Part shown: in pieces, positions 40,628 through 49,375 of the stretch | Layout: the number at the start of each line of letters is the position of its first letter | How positions within the stretch are numbered: the first letter of the stretch is position 1 | Assembly: GCF_001747095.1 (NCBI RefSeq) | Contig: NZ_MDGP01000001.1 | Location: 913,001 to 977,000 of the forward strand | From: Roseivirga sp. 4D4 | GTDB lineage: Bacteria > Bacteroidota > Bacteroidia > Cytophagales > Cyclobacteriaceae | Direction of reading: 5' to 3' | Length of the DNA: 64,000 bases | Notes under the pieces: generated by a model | Told to the model about the DNA's origin: nothing | Database searches by the model: none | The model's input: the letters and a program-made list of their open reading frames with translations, nothing else | Made by a program: the position numbers and the translations under genes

Positions 40628-43498
40628 TTAGAAACGAAGGATAAAATCGCTCAGGTTATCCTTGCGCTCTAAGTTTAACTTTTTTCTGACCCTATAGCGC
40701 CCTATTTCGACACCCCTAACGGAAATGTTCAAAAGGTTTGCGATCTCTTTGGTATTCAAGTTCATTCTTATGTATGCACTAAACTTAAGTTCCTGAGGGG
40801 TCAATCCAGGGTAGGCTTCTTTCAACCGAGTTATAAATTGTCCATGCACTTGGTCGAAGTTGTCCTGAAACTGTCCCCATTCTTCTCCAGACGCTAAATC
40901 TCGGTCTATTGATTTGACGATTCTATTGAGTTGTGTTATGTGCTGTTTGTCATCAAGCTCCTTGTTCAGGTTTTTTAAGGTATTCTTGATTTGATTGAGT
41001 AGCTGATTCTTCTGAATCAAGTTCATGGCAGAAGAAGTAAGTGCCTGACTTTTTAAGCCAACCTCTGTTGTCAGCTTTTCATTCTTCAGTTTGATAATCT
41101 CTTCCTCGGACTTCAATGTGATCTGGTCAATTTGAGATTGTTTCTCATCAATTTCCTTGTTCTTCTTTTTTTCTAGGTACAGCGCCTTCTTTTTATGACG
41201 CGCATCTAAGGTTTTGAATCCTGTAAAAAGTAGCATGAGGCTCCCAAGCCCATAGAAAGCATAGGCGAATGTCGTTCGGTAAATAGGAGGGGCAATTTTA
41301 AATTCATAATGAATCGTCTCCGTTTCCTGATCAAATATATTTTTTGCTCTTACAGAGAAGGTATAATCTCCCTCTCTTAGGTTTGTGTATTCCTTAAAAT
41401 TAGAAGGCGTCCAATTAGACCATTCGTCATCGTATTGATCCAGCTTAAATTGATAACTAATTTGGTTTCCACTCTCAAAATGGGGTGCAGCAAATCCAAA
41501 CGAAAAGGAGTTTTGAGAAAACTTAAACCTGTGAATATCAGATTGCTCTACCAAATGGCCATTTACTAAGGTTGTATCAAACCTACCGGAGTTGGATACA
41601 TTTCTAAACATAATATTGAATGCGTTGCGCTTGGGTACGTCCTTAGTTCGGGCGTAGTGGATAAACCCTTCTCTAGCACCAATGAGTACGTTTTCATTGT
41701 CGATTACGGTAATATTTCCCAAGTCGTCATTCAACAATTTTCGCACTTTATTAAAGGAGTTGGTAAACAGGTCATAATCAAAGTCACCCTTGGGTTCAAG
41801 TACTCCTAACTTGTTGCTTTCTATGAAATAGATGTTGCCAATTTCATCCGTTTCCATATCAACAATAGAGGATTGCATTCCCAAGAGTTGGTTGAAGTTT
41901 TCAATGGGTTCGAAATGATCTCGTTCTTTATTGTATTGAAAGAAACCACTTTCAGATGTGAAGATGAGTCGATTGTTGATTTTGTAAACATTGATCAATA
42001 GATCGGACGGGAAACCATTGTTACTGTTATAGAGCTTTACCTCCTCGATTTCGTTGAGATCTTCAGAAATTTTTAGACGATAGGCACCTTTATAACCTTG
42101 AGTTACCCACAAATACTCATCATCGAACTCCATTACTCGTGATGATTCGCTAAAGCCTGGTAATTTCAGGAATCTGGGATTTGAGTTTTCGCTAAGTCTG
42201 AATCTGTTTAGACCAAGATATGTTCCTTCGAAAATGACATCCGATAATTTGGGGTGCCTTTTGAAAACCCAAGCGCCTTTTTCCCCGAAGAGCTGTATAG
42301 ACTTTCCGCTTTTAATTTCCATCGGCCCATTGTGATGTCCAATAAATAGCCGGTTTGATATACGCTGAATAGAATAGACTTGTCCGGCAGTGCCTTCTAT
42401 GAAACGCATTTGACCATTATTGAAAAGATAGAGTCCATTATTGGTGCCCAGATAAATTCCCTCTGGCGTATTCAAAGCAGTATACCCAGAACCGCTGAGC
42501 CCCATACGTTCATTGACAAGGGTAAAGGGGGAGTTAAGATCCACTCTGGCAATACCATTATTCAGGGTTAACCAGAGGTTGCTTTGTAGATCCTCGTAGA
42601 TGTAGTTGACAGTTCTATCTCTTAACCCAGTGGACTGATCAATCTGGAGAATGAGTTGACCTTCTTTATTGATAATGACCAGACCTCCATTCTGGGTGCC
42701 TAAGGCAATTTGTCCATTGCTGAGCCGAGTGGAGTAATTAACAATCAACCTTTTTAAATCTAAAGAAGGGTCAACAGGCATGGGCTTGATGATTCCGTTG
42801 TTGTACATGAATAAGCCATGATCAAAGGTGCTAATGAGCCAGTTCTCATTGTCATAGTTAAAGATGTTGGAAATGCGCTTGTCGCTGAAGAACTCTCCAT
42901 TAGTAACCAGGTTGAGTTGATTGTTTTCTAACCTGGAAAGGCCTTTTCCCCATTCTTGAGTATATAATTGGTTATTATGAAAAAAAGAGATCTCCAACGG
43001 AAAGTCTGAGGTAACTACATCAAATTTGAAACCATCATATACAAAGATTTCTGAGAAGGTACAGAAGTAAACCAAGTTGTCTTGGCCATAGATTTTCCAA
43101 GTTTCATCGAAATCTCGGAAGCCACCAGGCAATGAGTCAGCTAAGGAAGTGTAGGTCAATGTTCCCATTTCATTTGTAGAGAAGTAACCAAAGTCTCCTT
43201 GAGAACCGGTATAGATGTTATCACTTTGGTCTATGAACAGACTCCTTATTTTCGTTCTGTTGGGTACGGAATAACTTTGCCAGTTATGACCATCAAACTC
43301 CAAAAGGCCCATGTTATTGGCTACATATAGAAGCCCATTCGACTGTTGAAGAATAGACCAATTTTGAATGCCAGCATTATATTCTTCGGGGCTGTAATTT
43401 TGAATCAGAGGCAGCCCCTGAATGCGACTGTCTTGAGACAGAACGGGTGTACAAAAGGCTGTAAGACTGGCCAAAAATATTGCTTTCCAAAACTTCAT
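40628..43498 (-). CDS. Propeller-type membrane regulator with LuxR-like HTH
   Basis: A 956-residue one-component sensor-regulator. A signal peptide (1-21) leads into a large periplasmic region with two-component-regulator propeller repeats (about 40-660; repeated short strands with GLLYVANNMGLLEFDGHNW and GLRDRTVNYIYEDLQSNLWL), a Y_Y_Y domain (about 685-765; SNFKEYTNLREGDYTFSVRA), one membrane segment (about 775-793), a coiled coil (800-870) and a C-terminal HTH (TPQELKFSAYIRMNLNTKEI, then VRGVEIGRYRVRKKL). Such proteins typically control a neighbouring glycan locus. It diverges from the lipoprotein at 43728 and is the likely regulator of the glucan genes. Confidence 0.9.
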   Translation of the reverse strand: MKFWKAIFLASLTAFCTPVLSQDSRIQGLPLIQNYSPEEYNAGIQNWSILQQSNGLLYVANNMGLLEFDGHNWQSYSVPNRTKIRSLFIDQSDNIYTGSQGDFGYFSTNEMGTLTYTSLADSLPGGFRDFDETWKIYGQDNLVYFCTFSEIFVYDGFKFDVVTSDFPLEISFFHNNQLYTQEWGKGLSRLENNQLNLVTNGEFFSDKRISNIFNYDNENWLISTFDHGLFMYNNGIIKPMPVDPSLDLKRLIVNYSTRLSNGQIALGTQNGGLVIINKEGQLILQIDQSTGLRDRTVNYIYEDLQSNLWLTLNNGIARVDLNSPFTLVNERMGLSGSGYTALNTPEGIYLGTNNGLYLFNNGQMRFIEGTAGQVYSIQRISNRLFIGHHNGPMEIKSGKSIQLFGEKGAWVFKRHPKLSDVIFEGTYLGLNRFRLSENSNPRFLKLPGFSESSRVMEFDDEYLWVTQGYKGAYRLKISEDLNEIEEVKLYNSNNGFPSDLLINVYKINNRLIFTSESGFFQYNKERDHFEPIENFNQLLGMQSSIVDMETDEIGNIYFIESNKLGVLEPKGDFDYDLFTNSFNKVRKLLNDDLGNITVIDNENVLIGAREGFIHYARTKDVPKRNAFNIMFRNVSNSGRFDTTLVNGHLVEQSDIHRFKFSQNSFSFGFAAPHFESGNQISYQFKLDQYDDEWSNWTPSNFKEYTNLREGDYTFSVRAKNIFDQETETIHYEFKIAPPIYRTTFAYAFYGLGSLMLLFTGFKTLDARHKKKALYLEKKKNKEIDEKQSQIDQITLKSEEEIIKLKNEKLTTEVGLKSQALTSSAMNLIQKNQLLNQIKNTLKNLNKELDDKQHITQLNRIVKSIDRDLASGEEWGQFQDNFDQVHGQFITRLKEAYPGLTPQELKFSAYIRMNLNTKEIANLLNISVRGVEIGRYRVRKKLNLERKDNLSDFILRF

Positions 43499-43727
43499 AT
43501 AAAGCTGGCCTACGATTGAAGATGAATTGATGCTTGTGAAATTGAAGATTTTGCTTGTATGATTTTTGATTTTATAAAAATGGGGATTATTCGTCTCAAA
43601 CCAAACAATTTGCTACCATTGATGAGTTATTGATGTATATAATTTCTCCATACTGATGTGTTCTTGTGAAGGTGTTTTTTTTGCTTCTATGTAAAGATGA
43701 TTGGACATTGAAGCAAAAATTAACACT

Positions 43728-44624
43728 ATGAAAAATAAATTTCTCTCAAGTTTATTGTCACTCGCTCTAGTAGTGGCAGTCGCATCTTGCGACAATGGAA
43801 ACGCAGACTTTGATATAGTCGATGTTGAACCAACTATTACAATTGGAACAATGGATGGTTTAGTTGAAGGAGGTACTTTTACCTTAAATGTAACCTTTAA
43901 TGATGGTGCAGAAGGAAGTACTACAAGTACGTTAGCGAGCGGAACCTGGAATATCACATCTGGTGGCGCTCAAGTAGCGAATGGTACATTGACTCCTACA
44001 GGTGATAACTGGGATGGGACAATCACAGCGACTGGTTTAACTGCTGGCGACCATACTATTACTGTCTCTGCAACGGATACTAATGGTAATACTGGAACTG
44101 CTTCTGCTGACTTTACGGTAGCCAGTGCTATTCCGGATATTACTGGTACATGGGTAATGGAGCCGGTTGCAGGATCTTTGGCTGTTGGTCCTAACCCTGG
44201 AAGCGGAGAATGGTGGTCTATTTCGGCAGGTGATGTTGGTACAAGAGCATGCTTCTATGACGATACTTATACCTTCGGAAGTGACGGTTCTTTCACTATA
44301 GCCGTAGGTGCTGATACCTGGATCGAAGGATGGCAAGGTGGTGGAGATGCTTGTGGCGCTCCTGTTGCACCAATAAACGGTGGTTCATTCACTTACTCTT
44401 TCAACGGTGCCACTCTAACAGTAAATGGTACTGCTGCCTACCTAGGCTTACCAAAAGTGACGAATGCTGGGGAATTGGGTAACCACATCGGTGCCACAGA
44501 TTTCCAATCTGCAATTACGTATCAAGTACAATCAGTAACTGAGACTGGTTCTGATTTAAGAATGGAACTCAGAATTGAGACTACAGCTGGTGTTCACTGG
44601 ACATTCAGACTTATAAGACAATAA
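43728..44624 (+). CDS. Surface-type lipoprotein with Ig-like module
   Basis: A 298-residue lipoprotein: signal ending at C21 (VAVASC), an Ig-like domain (about 40-130), and a C-terminal domain (about 135-298) that begins ITGTWVMEPVAGSLAVGP and ends HWTFRLIRQ. The C-terminal domain is one I recall from glycan-binding or laminarinase-linked proteins of marine Bacteroidota, so a glucan-binding role outside the cell is likely but not proven. The frame opens at 43701; the ATG at 43728 starts the lipoprotein signal. First gene of the glucan locus, followed by a terminator-like hairpin. Confidence 0.7.
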   Translation: MKNKFLSSLLSLALVVAVASCDNGNADFDIVDVEPTITIGTMDGLVEGGTFTLNVTFNDGAEGSTTSTLASGTWNITSGGAQVANGTLTPTGDNWDGTITATGLTAGDHTITVSATDTNGNTGTASADFTVASAIPDITGTWVMEPVAGSLAVGPNPGSGEWWSISAGDVGTRACFYDDTYTFGSDGSFTIAVGADTWIEGWQGGGDACGAPVAPINGGSFTYSFNGATLTVNGTAAYLGLPKVTNAGELGNHIGATDFQSAITYQVQSVTETGSDLRMELRIETTAGVHWTFRLIRQ

Positions 44625-44638
44625 GATGCTCTTTTAAG

Positions 44639-44689
44639 GCGCCTGCTCTCCTATGAAGTCATTCATAGTGTAGGGTGGGTGCTTTTTTT
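44639..44689 (+). terminator. Terminator or attenuator inside the glucan operon
   Basis: A 10-bp stem with some G-T pairs (GCGCCTGCTC with GGGTGGGTGC) encloses a second perfect hairpin (CTATGAA with TTCATAG) and is followed by seven T residues. It stands between the lipoprotein and the first GH16 gene, so it may limit read-through and make the lipoprotein mRNA more abundant. Confidence 0.75.
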
Positions 44690-44700
44690 ATACTGAGACT

Positions 44701-45567
44701 ATGAAAGAGCTACTAAGAATAGGCTGTCTGGGCTTAATTCTAGGAATTATGTCCTGCGATGGAGGAAGCGATAGTGATACTCCAGATGATAATGACGATG
44801 GCACCGATTCAGGTGTAGATATTCCTGCTACTGGTTTTACTTCTCCGACTTCCTATCCGAATATGACTTTGGTCTGGGAAGATGATTTCTCAGCAAGTAC
44901 AATAGATCAATCTGATTGGACCTTTGAAATTGGGAATGGAACCAATGGATGGGGAAATAATGAACTTCAATACTATCGTTCTGAAAATGCCTATACACAA
45001 GATGGCCATTTGATCATTGAAGCCAAACAGGAAAGCTTTCAGGGATATGATTATACTTCCACCAGGATGATCACGCGAGGAAAAGAAGACTTCCAATACG
45101 GCCGTATTGATATCAGAGCGGCTCTTCCTGAAGGTCAAGGCATTTGGCCTGCACTGTGGATGTTGGGATCAAACTTTAATTCCGTGGGCTGGCCTGCTTC
45201 TGGTGAGATTGATATTATGGAAATGGTTGGTGGTAGTGGTCGTGAGAATACGGTTCATGGTACAGTACACTGGCAACATGATGGACAGCATGCTAACTTC
45301 GGTGGCGATGTAACATTACCATCAGGAACTTTTCATGATGAATTTCATGTCTTTTCAATCGTTTGGACTTCATCTCGCATCACTTGGTATATGGATAATC
45401 AAGAATATCATGCGATTGATACAACTCCAGCGCAACTCAGTGAATTTAGAAATAGTTTCTTCTTCATTTTTAACGTAGCAGTTGGTGGAAATTGGCCAGG
45501 TGCTCCAAATAGCACTACTACATTTCCCCAATATTTAATTGTAGATTACGTTCGGGTCTTCCAGTAA
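44701..45567 (+). CDS. GH16 beta-glucanase (laminarinase-like), lipoprotein
   Basis: A 288-residue lipoprotein enzyme: signal ending at C19 (IMSC), an Asp-rich linker (20-45), and a GH16 domain (about 50-288). The catalytic ExDxxE is E169, D171, E174 in SGEIDIMEMVG; GWGNNELQYY and IWPALWMLG are typical of the laminarinase branch, which cuts beta-1,3-glucans. The lipid anchor with acidic linker suggests the outer surface. First of three GH16 genes here. Confidence 0.92.
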   Translation: MKELLRIGCLGLILGIMSCDGGSDSDTPDDNDDGTDSGVDIPATGFTSPTSYPNMTLVWEDDFSASTIDQSDWTFEIGNGTNGWGNNELQYYRSENAYTQDGHLIIEAKQESFQGYDYTSTRMITRGKEDFQYGRIDIRAALPEGQGIWPALWMLGSNFNSVGWPASGEIDIMEMVGGSGRENTVHGTVHWQHDGQHANFGGDVTLPSGTFHDEFHVFSIVWTSSRITWYMDNQEYHAIDTTPAQLSEFRNSFFFIFNVAVGGNWPGAPNSTTTFPQYLIVDYVRVFQ

Positions 45568-45597
45568 GATCCGAATCTTCTTACTTAACCTCTTCCT

Positions 45598-47160
45598 ATG
45601 AAAAGTCAATCACGATTTACCTATAAAGTCGCGGCAATCGTTGCGCTTGGTGGGTTATTAATGGGCTTCGATGCTTCCGTAATTTCCGGTGTTAACAAGT
45701 TTGTACAAATAGAATTTGATATGACAGATGCCCAGCTTGGGCTCTCTGTTGGCTCTTTGACATTCATTGCGGCTGTTGCAATGCTCTTTTCTGGCACCAT
45801 AAGCGATCGCTTTGGCAGAAGGGTAGTACTGAAAGCCTGTGCTATAATCTTTACGGTTTCGGCAGTAGGTTCTGCCATGGCTCCCAATTTCATTCTGTTT
45901 TTGATCTTTAGAATGTTGGGAGGTATTGGAGTTGGAGCATCTTTGATTCTTGCCCCAATGTATATCGCAGAGATTGCGCCTCCTAAGATTCGAGGAACCA
46001 TGGTTTCCTTTAATCAACTGAATATTGTAATCGGTATTTCGCTTGCCTTCTTTACTAATTACCTGATTTTGTCTCTAGGAGATTCAGATGCTACTTGGGT
46101 AGAAAGCCTAGGCATTGGAGAGCACAACTGGCGTTGGATGCTCGGACTGGAAGCACTTCCTGCTGTTTTATACTTCTTTGGACTATATGCAGTACCAAGG
46201 AGCCCAAGATGGCTGTTAATGAAAGGTCATGACGAAGAGGCACTGAGCGTGATGAAGATGTTTAGAAGTGAGGAAGAGGCTGTAGCAGATGCTGAGGGTG
46301 TTAAGGCTACTTTGGCTGCCGATGAAGGAAAGCCAAAGGCTCCGTTAAGTGCTTTGTTCAAGCCGGCTATGGGGCTTGTGCTTACTATTGGTTTGGTAAT
46401 AGGTATCCTTCAACAGATCACGGGTATTAACTCTGTTTTCTTCTATGCACCTATGATTTTTGAACAGACTGGAGGAGGAACTGACGCAGCTTTTCAACAA
46501 GCGATTATCGTTGGACTCGTCAATCTGGTATTCACAATTATCGCCATGATATACATTGATAAACTGGGGAGAAAAAAGCTCCTCTCGTTCGGTGTTGCCG
46601 GTATTGCAATTTTTATGTTCATCATTGCCTATGGCTTTAATCAGGCTACCTATGAACTAAAAGAAGAAAATTTGTCTGGTTTATCAGCAGAGATTGAGTT
46701 GACCAAATTAGACGGTTTAGTTGGTAATTCATTTGAAAACGATGTGGTCTATAAAAAAGCCTTGAGAGAAGCTTTGGGTCCTGAGGATGCGAAGATTTAC
46801 GAATCAGAATTGATCACAGCAGCGATCGAAATGAATCCTACATTGATACTAGTGGGTATTTTAGGTTTTATCGCTTCGTTTGCGATTTCATTGGGCCCAG
46901 TGATGTGGGTGCTCTTTTCCGAGCTATTCCCACTATCGATTAAGGCCATTGCCATCTCATTTGTTGGCTTTGTCAACTCAATGGTCAGCGCTGGTGTTCA
47001 GTCTGTTTTTCCTTGGGAGTTATCCACTTTAGGAAGTTCTATGACCTTCTTGATTTATGGGGTTTTTGCTGTTTTTGGCTTAGTATTTATTCTACTCAAA
47101 GTACCTGAGACGAAAGGTAAGAGTTTGGAAGAATTGGAAAGTATCTTGGTTAAAAAGTAA
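45598..47160 (+). CDS. MFS sugar porter (sugar:proton symporter type)
   Basis: A 520-residue twelve-segment transporter of the sugar porter family. Signatures: GGLLMGFDASVISG at the start, DRFGRRVV in the first loop, PRSPRWLLMKG before the central loop, QQITGINSVFFYAP in segment 7, and the C-terminal VPETKGKSLEELE. A longer loop (about residues 350-400) separates segments 9 and 10. It would import glucose or short oligosaccharides released by the GH16 enzymes. Lies 31 bp after the first GH16 gene, in the same operon. Confidence 0.93.
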   Translation: MKSQSRFTYKVAAIVALGGLLMGFDASVISGVNKFVQIEFDMTDAQLGLSVGSLTFIAAVAMLFSGTISDRFGRRVVLKACAIIFTVSAVGSAMAPNFILFLIFRMLGGIGVGASLILAPMYIAEIAPPKIRGTMVSFNQLNIVIGISLAFFTNYLILSLGDSDATWVESLGIGEHNWRWMLGLEALPAVLYFFGLYAVPRSPRWLLMKGHDEEALSVMKMFRSEEEAVADAEGVKATLAADEGKPKAPLSALFKPAMGLVLTIGLVIGILQQITGINSVFFYAPMIFEQTGGGTDAAFQQAIIVGLVNLVFTIIAMIYIDKLGRKKLLSFGVAGIAIFMFIIAYGFNQATYELKEENLSGLSAEIELTKLDGLVGNSFENDVVYKKALREALGPEDAKIYESELITAAIEMNPTLILVGILGFIASFAISLGPVMWVLFSELFPLSIKAIAISFVGFVNSMVSAGVQSVFPWELSTLGSSMTFLIYGVFAVFGLVFILLKVPETKGKSLEELESILVKK

Positions 47161-47164
47161 TTCA

Positions 47165-48394
47165 ATGAAGCATTTAAAATATTTGTCTATACTAATACTC
47201 TGTGTCCTTTGCATTGCCTGTGGACAAACTTCTGGAGATAAAACCACCATCGATGCTGATGCGGTTTTTGAAGCTGAAGACTTCATAGAATCATCTGGAA
47301 GTGTCGAAAAGAATACCTCGGGTATAAAATCATCAGGAGATTCATGGGTGACATTTGAGTTAAATGTACCCGCTGTGGGCAGATATAAGACGGAAGTCTT
47401 GACCAAAGGAAACGGTTCAGTCTGGGTTGAAGATTACCATGATAATCCAGATGGAAGAACATACAATATCACCGGAGCCATTGTGGCCAATAGCAATGAT
47501 TATTCATTGGTGGGAAAAGATGGTAGCCCTTTAAACACCGGTGTCCACAAAATGAAGCTGCACATGTCAGGTGACGTTGAGGTGGATCGTGTTCAATTCA
47601 CTAAAATGATTGATCATGAAATGACTCCTGAGTCAATGACCCAAAGTACAAGCGGATCTGAATGGAAATTGGTCTGGTCAGATGAGTTTGATGTAGATGG
47701 TGCACCCGATCTCACCAAGTGGACTTATGATGTTGGAAACTGGGGTTGGGGTAACAATGAACCTCAATATTATACCAAGGATAGAAGAGAAAATGCTCGG
47801 GTTGAAAATGGTAACCTGATTATTGAAGCTCACAAGAACGATATGGGACAAGATTGGACTTCTGCTCGGTTAACGACCAGAGGAAAAGTTAGCTTCCTAT
47901 ATGGAAAAATAGAATTTAGAGCTAAGTCTCCTTCAAAAGATGGTACTTGGGCAGCTGGCTGGCTCTTGGGTGATGAATACAGAGATGAGCTTTCTTGGCC
48001 TTATTGCGGAGAAATTGATGTTCTTGAGAACATTGGCAGCGAAATTGATGACGAGACTGGCAATGGTATTAACCACGCCTCTTGCCACACCAGAACCTAC
48101 TATTTCAAGGAGGGGACTCATATTACGGCTGTAAAGGAGGTAGAGGACATGACCAATACCTTTCATAATTACACCATTGAGTGGACGCCTGAAGGTGTAA
48201 AAGCTTATTTGGATGGCGAGTATTATTACACTTATGACAAAACAGCTGATGAATTAGAATGGCCCTTCAATAAGCCTCAGAATCTCATTGTGAACCTTGC
48301 TATGGGTGGCGGAATGGGAGGAGCCATTGATCCAAGCATTCAGAGCCAGCAATTCATTTTGGATTATGTCAGAGTATACGAATTGGCTAACTGA
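47165..48394 (+). CDS. GH16 beta-glucanase with N-terminal binding module, lipoprotein
   Basis: A 409-residue lipoprotein (C19 in CIAC). Residues about 30-150 form a beta-sandwich of CBM6-like type (FEAEDFIESSGSVEK, GDSWVTFELNVPAVGRYKTE, VEVDRVQFTKM). The GH16 domain (165-409) has the catalytic set E283, D285, E288 in CGEIDVLENIG. WGWGNNEPQYY is the laminarinase-branch motif. It lies 5 bp behind the MFS gene and is followed by a strong terminator, which closes this part of the operon. Confidence 0.92.
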   Translation: MKHLKYLSILILCVLCIACGQTSGDKTTIDADAVFEAEDFIESSGSVEKNTSGIKSSGDSWVTFELNVPAVGRYKTEVLTKGNGSVWVEDYHDNPDGRTYNITGAIVANSNDYSLVGKDGSPLNTGVHKMKLHMSGDVEVDRVQFTKMIDHEMTPESMTQSTSGSEWKLVWSDEFDVDGAPDLTKWTYDVGNWGWGNNEPQYYTKDRRENARVENGNLIIEAHKNDMGQDWTSARLTTRGKVSFLYGKIEFRAKSPSKDGTWAAGWLLGDEYRDELSWPYCGEIDVLENIGSEIDDETGNGINHASCHTRTYYFKEGTHITAVKEVEDMTNTFHNYTIEWTPEGVKAYLDGEYYYTYDKTADELEWPFNKPQNLIVNLAMGGGMGGAIDPSIQSQQFILDYVRVYELAN

Positions 48395-48433
48395 TTAGGT
48401 TGAGCGTCCATAATAGGATTGAACTATGAAATT

Positions 48434-48468
48434 AAAGCCAAAGTCATTTCCGCTTTGGCTTTTTCTTG
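48434..48468 (+). terminator. Rho-independent terminator after the second GH16 gene
   Basis: AAAGCCAAAG pairs with CTTTGGCTTT around a 9-nt loop and is followed by T residues, 40 bp after the stop codon. Confidence 0.9.
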
Positions 48469-48531
48469 TAGTTTTGAATTGTGTAGAAAACAATGAAATG
48501 GGGGAAACATCATTGATTTAAAACACATTGA

Positions 48532-49350
48532 ATGACTTTTAGAGAAAAGCTCATAAAGCCTTTGGCTTTTTCGGCTTCAGCAATATTCCTGTTACTATTT
48601 CTTTTGAGCACGAGGTCAAATGAGCCGAAACTGGTTTGGTCAGATGAGTTTGATGGTGCTAATCTTGATAAGGACAAATGGTTTATCTCCGTAGGCGATG
48701 GTTGCCCTCAACTTTGTGGCTTTGGTAACAATGAGCTTCAGTATTACTCCGATCGTTCTGAAAACCTACGCATTGAAGACGGCAAACTGGTCATTACTGC
48801 TTTGCACGATTCCATAGAGAATAGTGCATATTCTTCAGCCAAAGTAATGACAAAAAATAGAGGTGATTGGAAGTACGGTAGGATTGAGGTAAGCGCTAAA
48901 CTCCCTCAGGGCACTGGAACATGGCCGGCCATATGGATGCTTCCCGCAAAGAACGAATATGGTGGATGGCCCAGAAGCGGAGAAATTGACATCATGGAGC
49001 ATGTTGGCTATAACCAAGGTATGATTTACGGGACAGTGCACACCCAATCATTCAACCATATGAAGGGAACACAAAAAGGAGATTCCACAATGATCTCAGA
49101 TGCTTCGGAGGTATTTCATGAGTATGCCATTGAGTGGACAGCCGATAAAATTGAATGGTTTATCGATGGAGAACAGTATCATACTTTTGAGAATACAGGG
49201 AAGGATGCGGACGATTGGCCATTTGATCATCCCTTTTATGTAATATTGAATTTAGCCGTTGGAGGATCATGGGGTGGTTCTCGGGGAGTTGATGACTCCA
49301 TATGGCCACAATCCATGGAAGTGGACTACGTCAGGATATATAGCTTTTAA
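48532..49350 (+). CDS. GH16 beta-glucanase, exported or membrane-anchored
   Basis: A 272-residue enzyme. The N-terminal hydrophobic segment (residues 10-27) has no lipobox cysteine, so this paralog is either secreted or held by a signal anchor in the inner membrane, unlike the other two. The GH16 catalytic residues are E151, D153, E156 in SGEIDIMEHVG. It also carries the extra C58/C62 pair (GCPQLCGFGNNEL), common in a laminarinase subgroup. A short gap after a terminator suggests a separate promoter for the downstream half of the locus. Confidence 0.9.
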   Translation: MTFREKLIKPLAFSASAIFLLLFLLSTRSNEPKLVWSDEFDGANLDKDKWFISVGDGCPQLCGFGNNELQYYSDRSENLRIEDGKLVITALHDSIENSAYSSAKVMTKNRGDWKYGRIEVSAKLPQGTGTWPAIWMLPAKNEYGGWPRSGEIDIMEHVGYNQGMIYGTVHTQSFNHMKGTQKGDSTMISDASEVFHEYAIEWTADKIEWFIDGEQYHTFENTGKDADDWPFDHPFYVILNLAVGGSWGGSRGVDDSIWPQSMEVDYVRIYSF

Positions 49351-49375
49351 CACAACTCAACCTTAACTTAAAAAC

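Noticed and set aside
45621..46017. Two minus-strand frames of about 120 residues inside the MFS gene
   Set aside because: Mirror frames of a strongly coding gene with clear transporter motifs.
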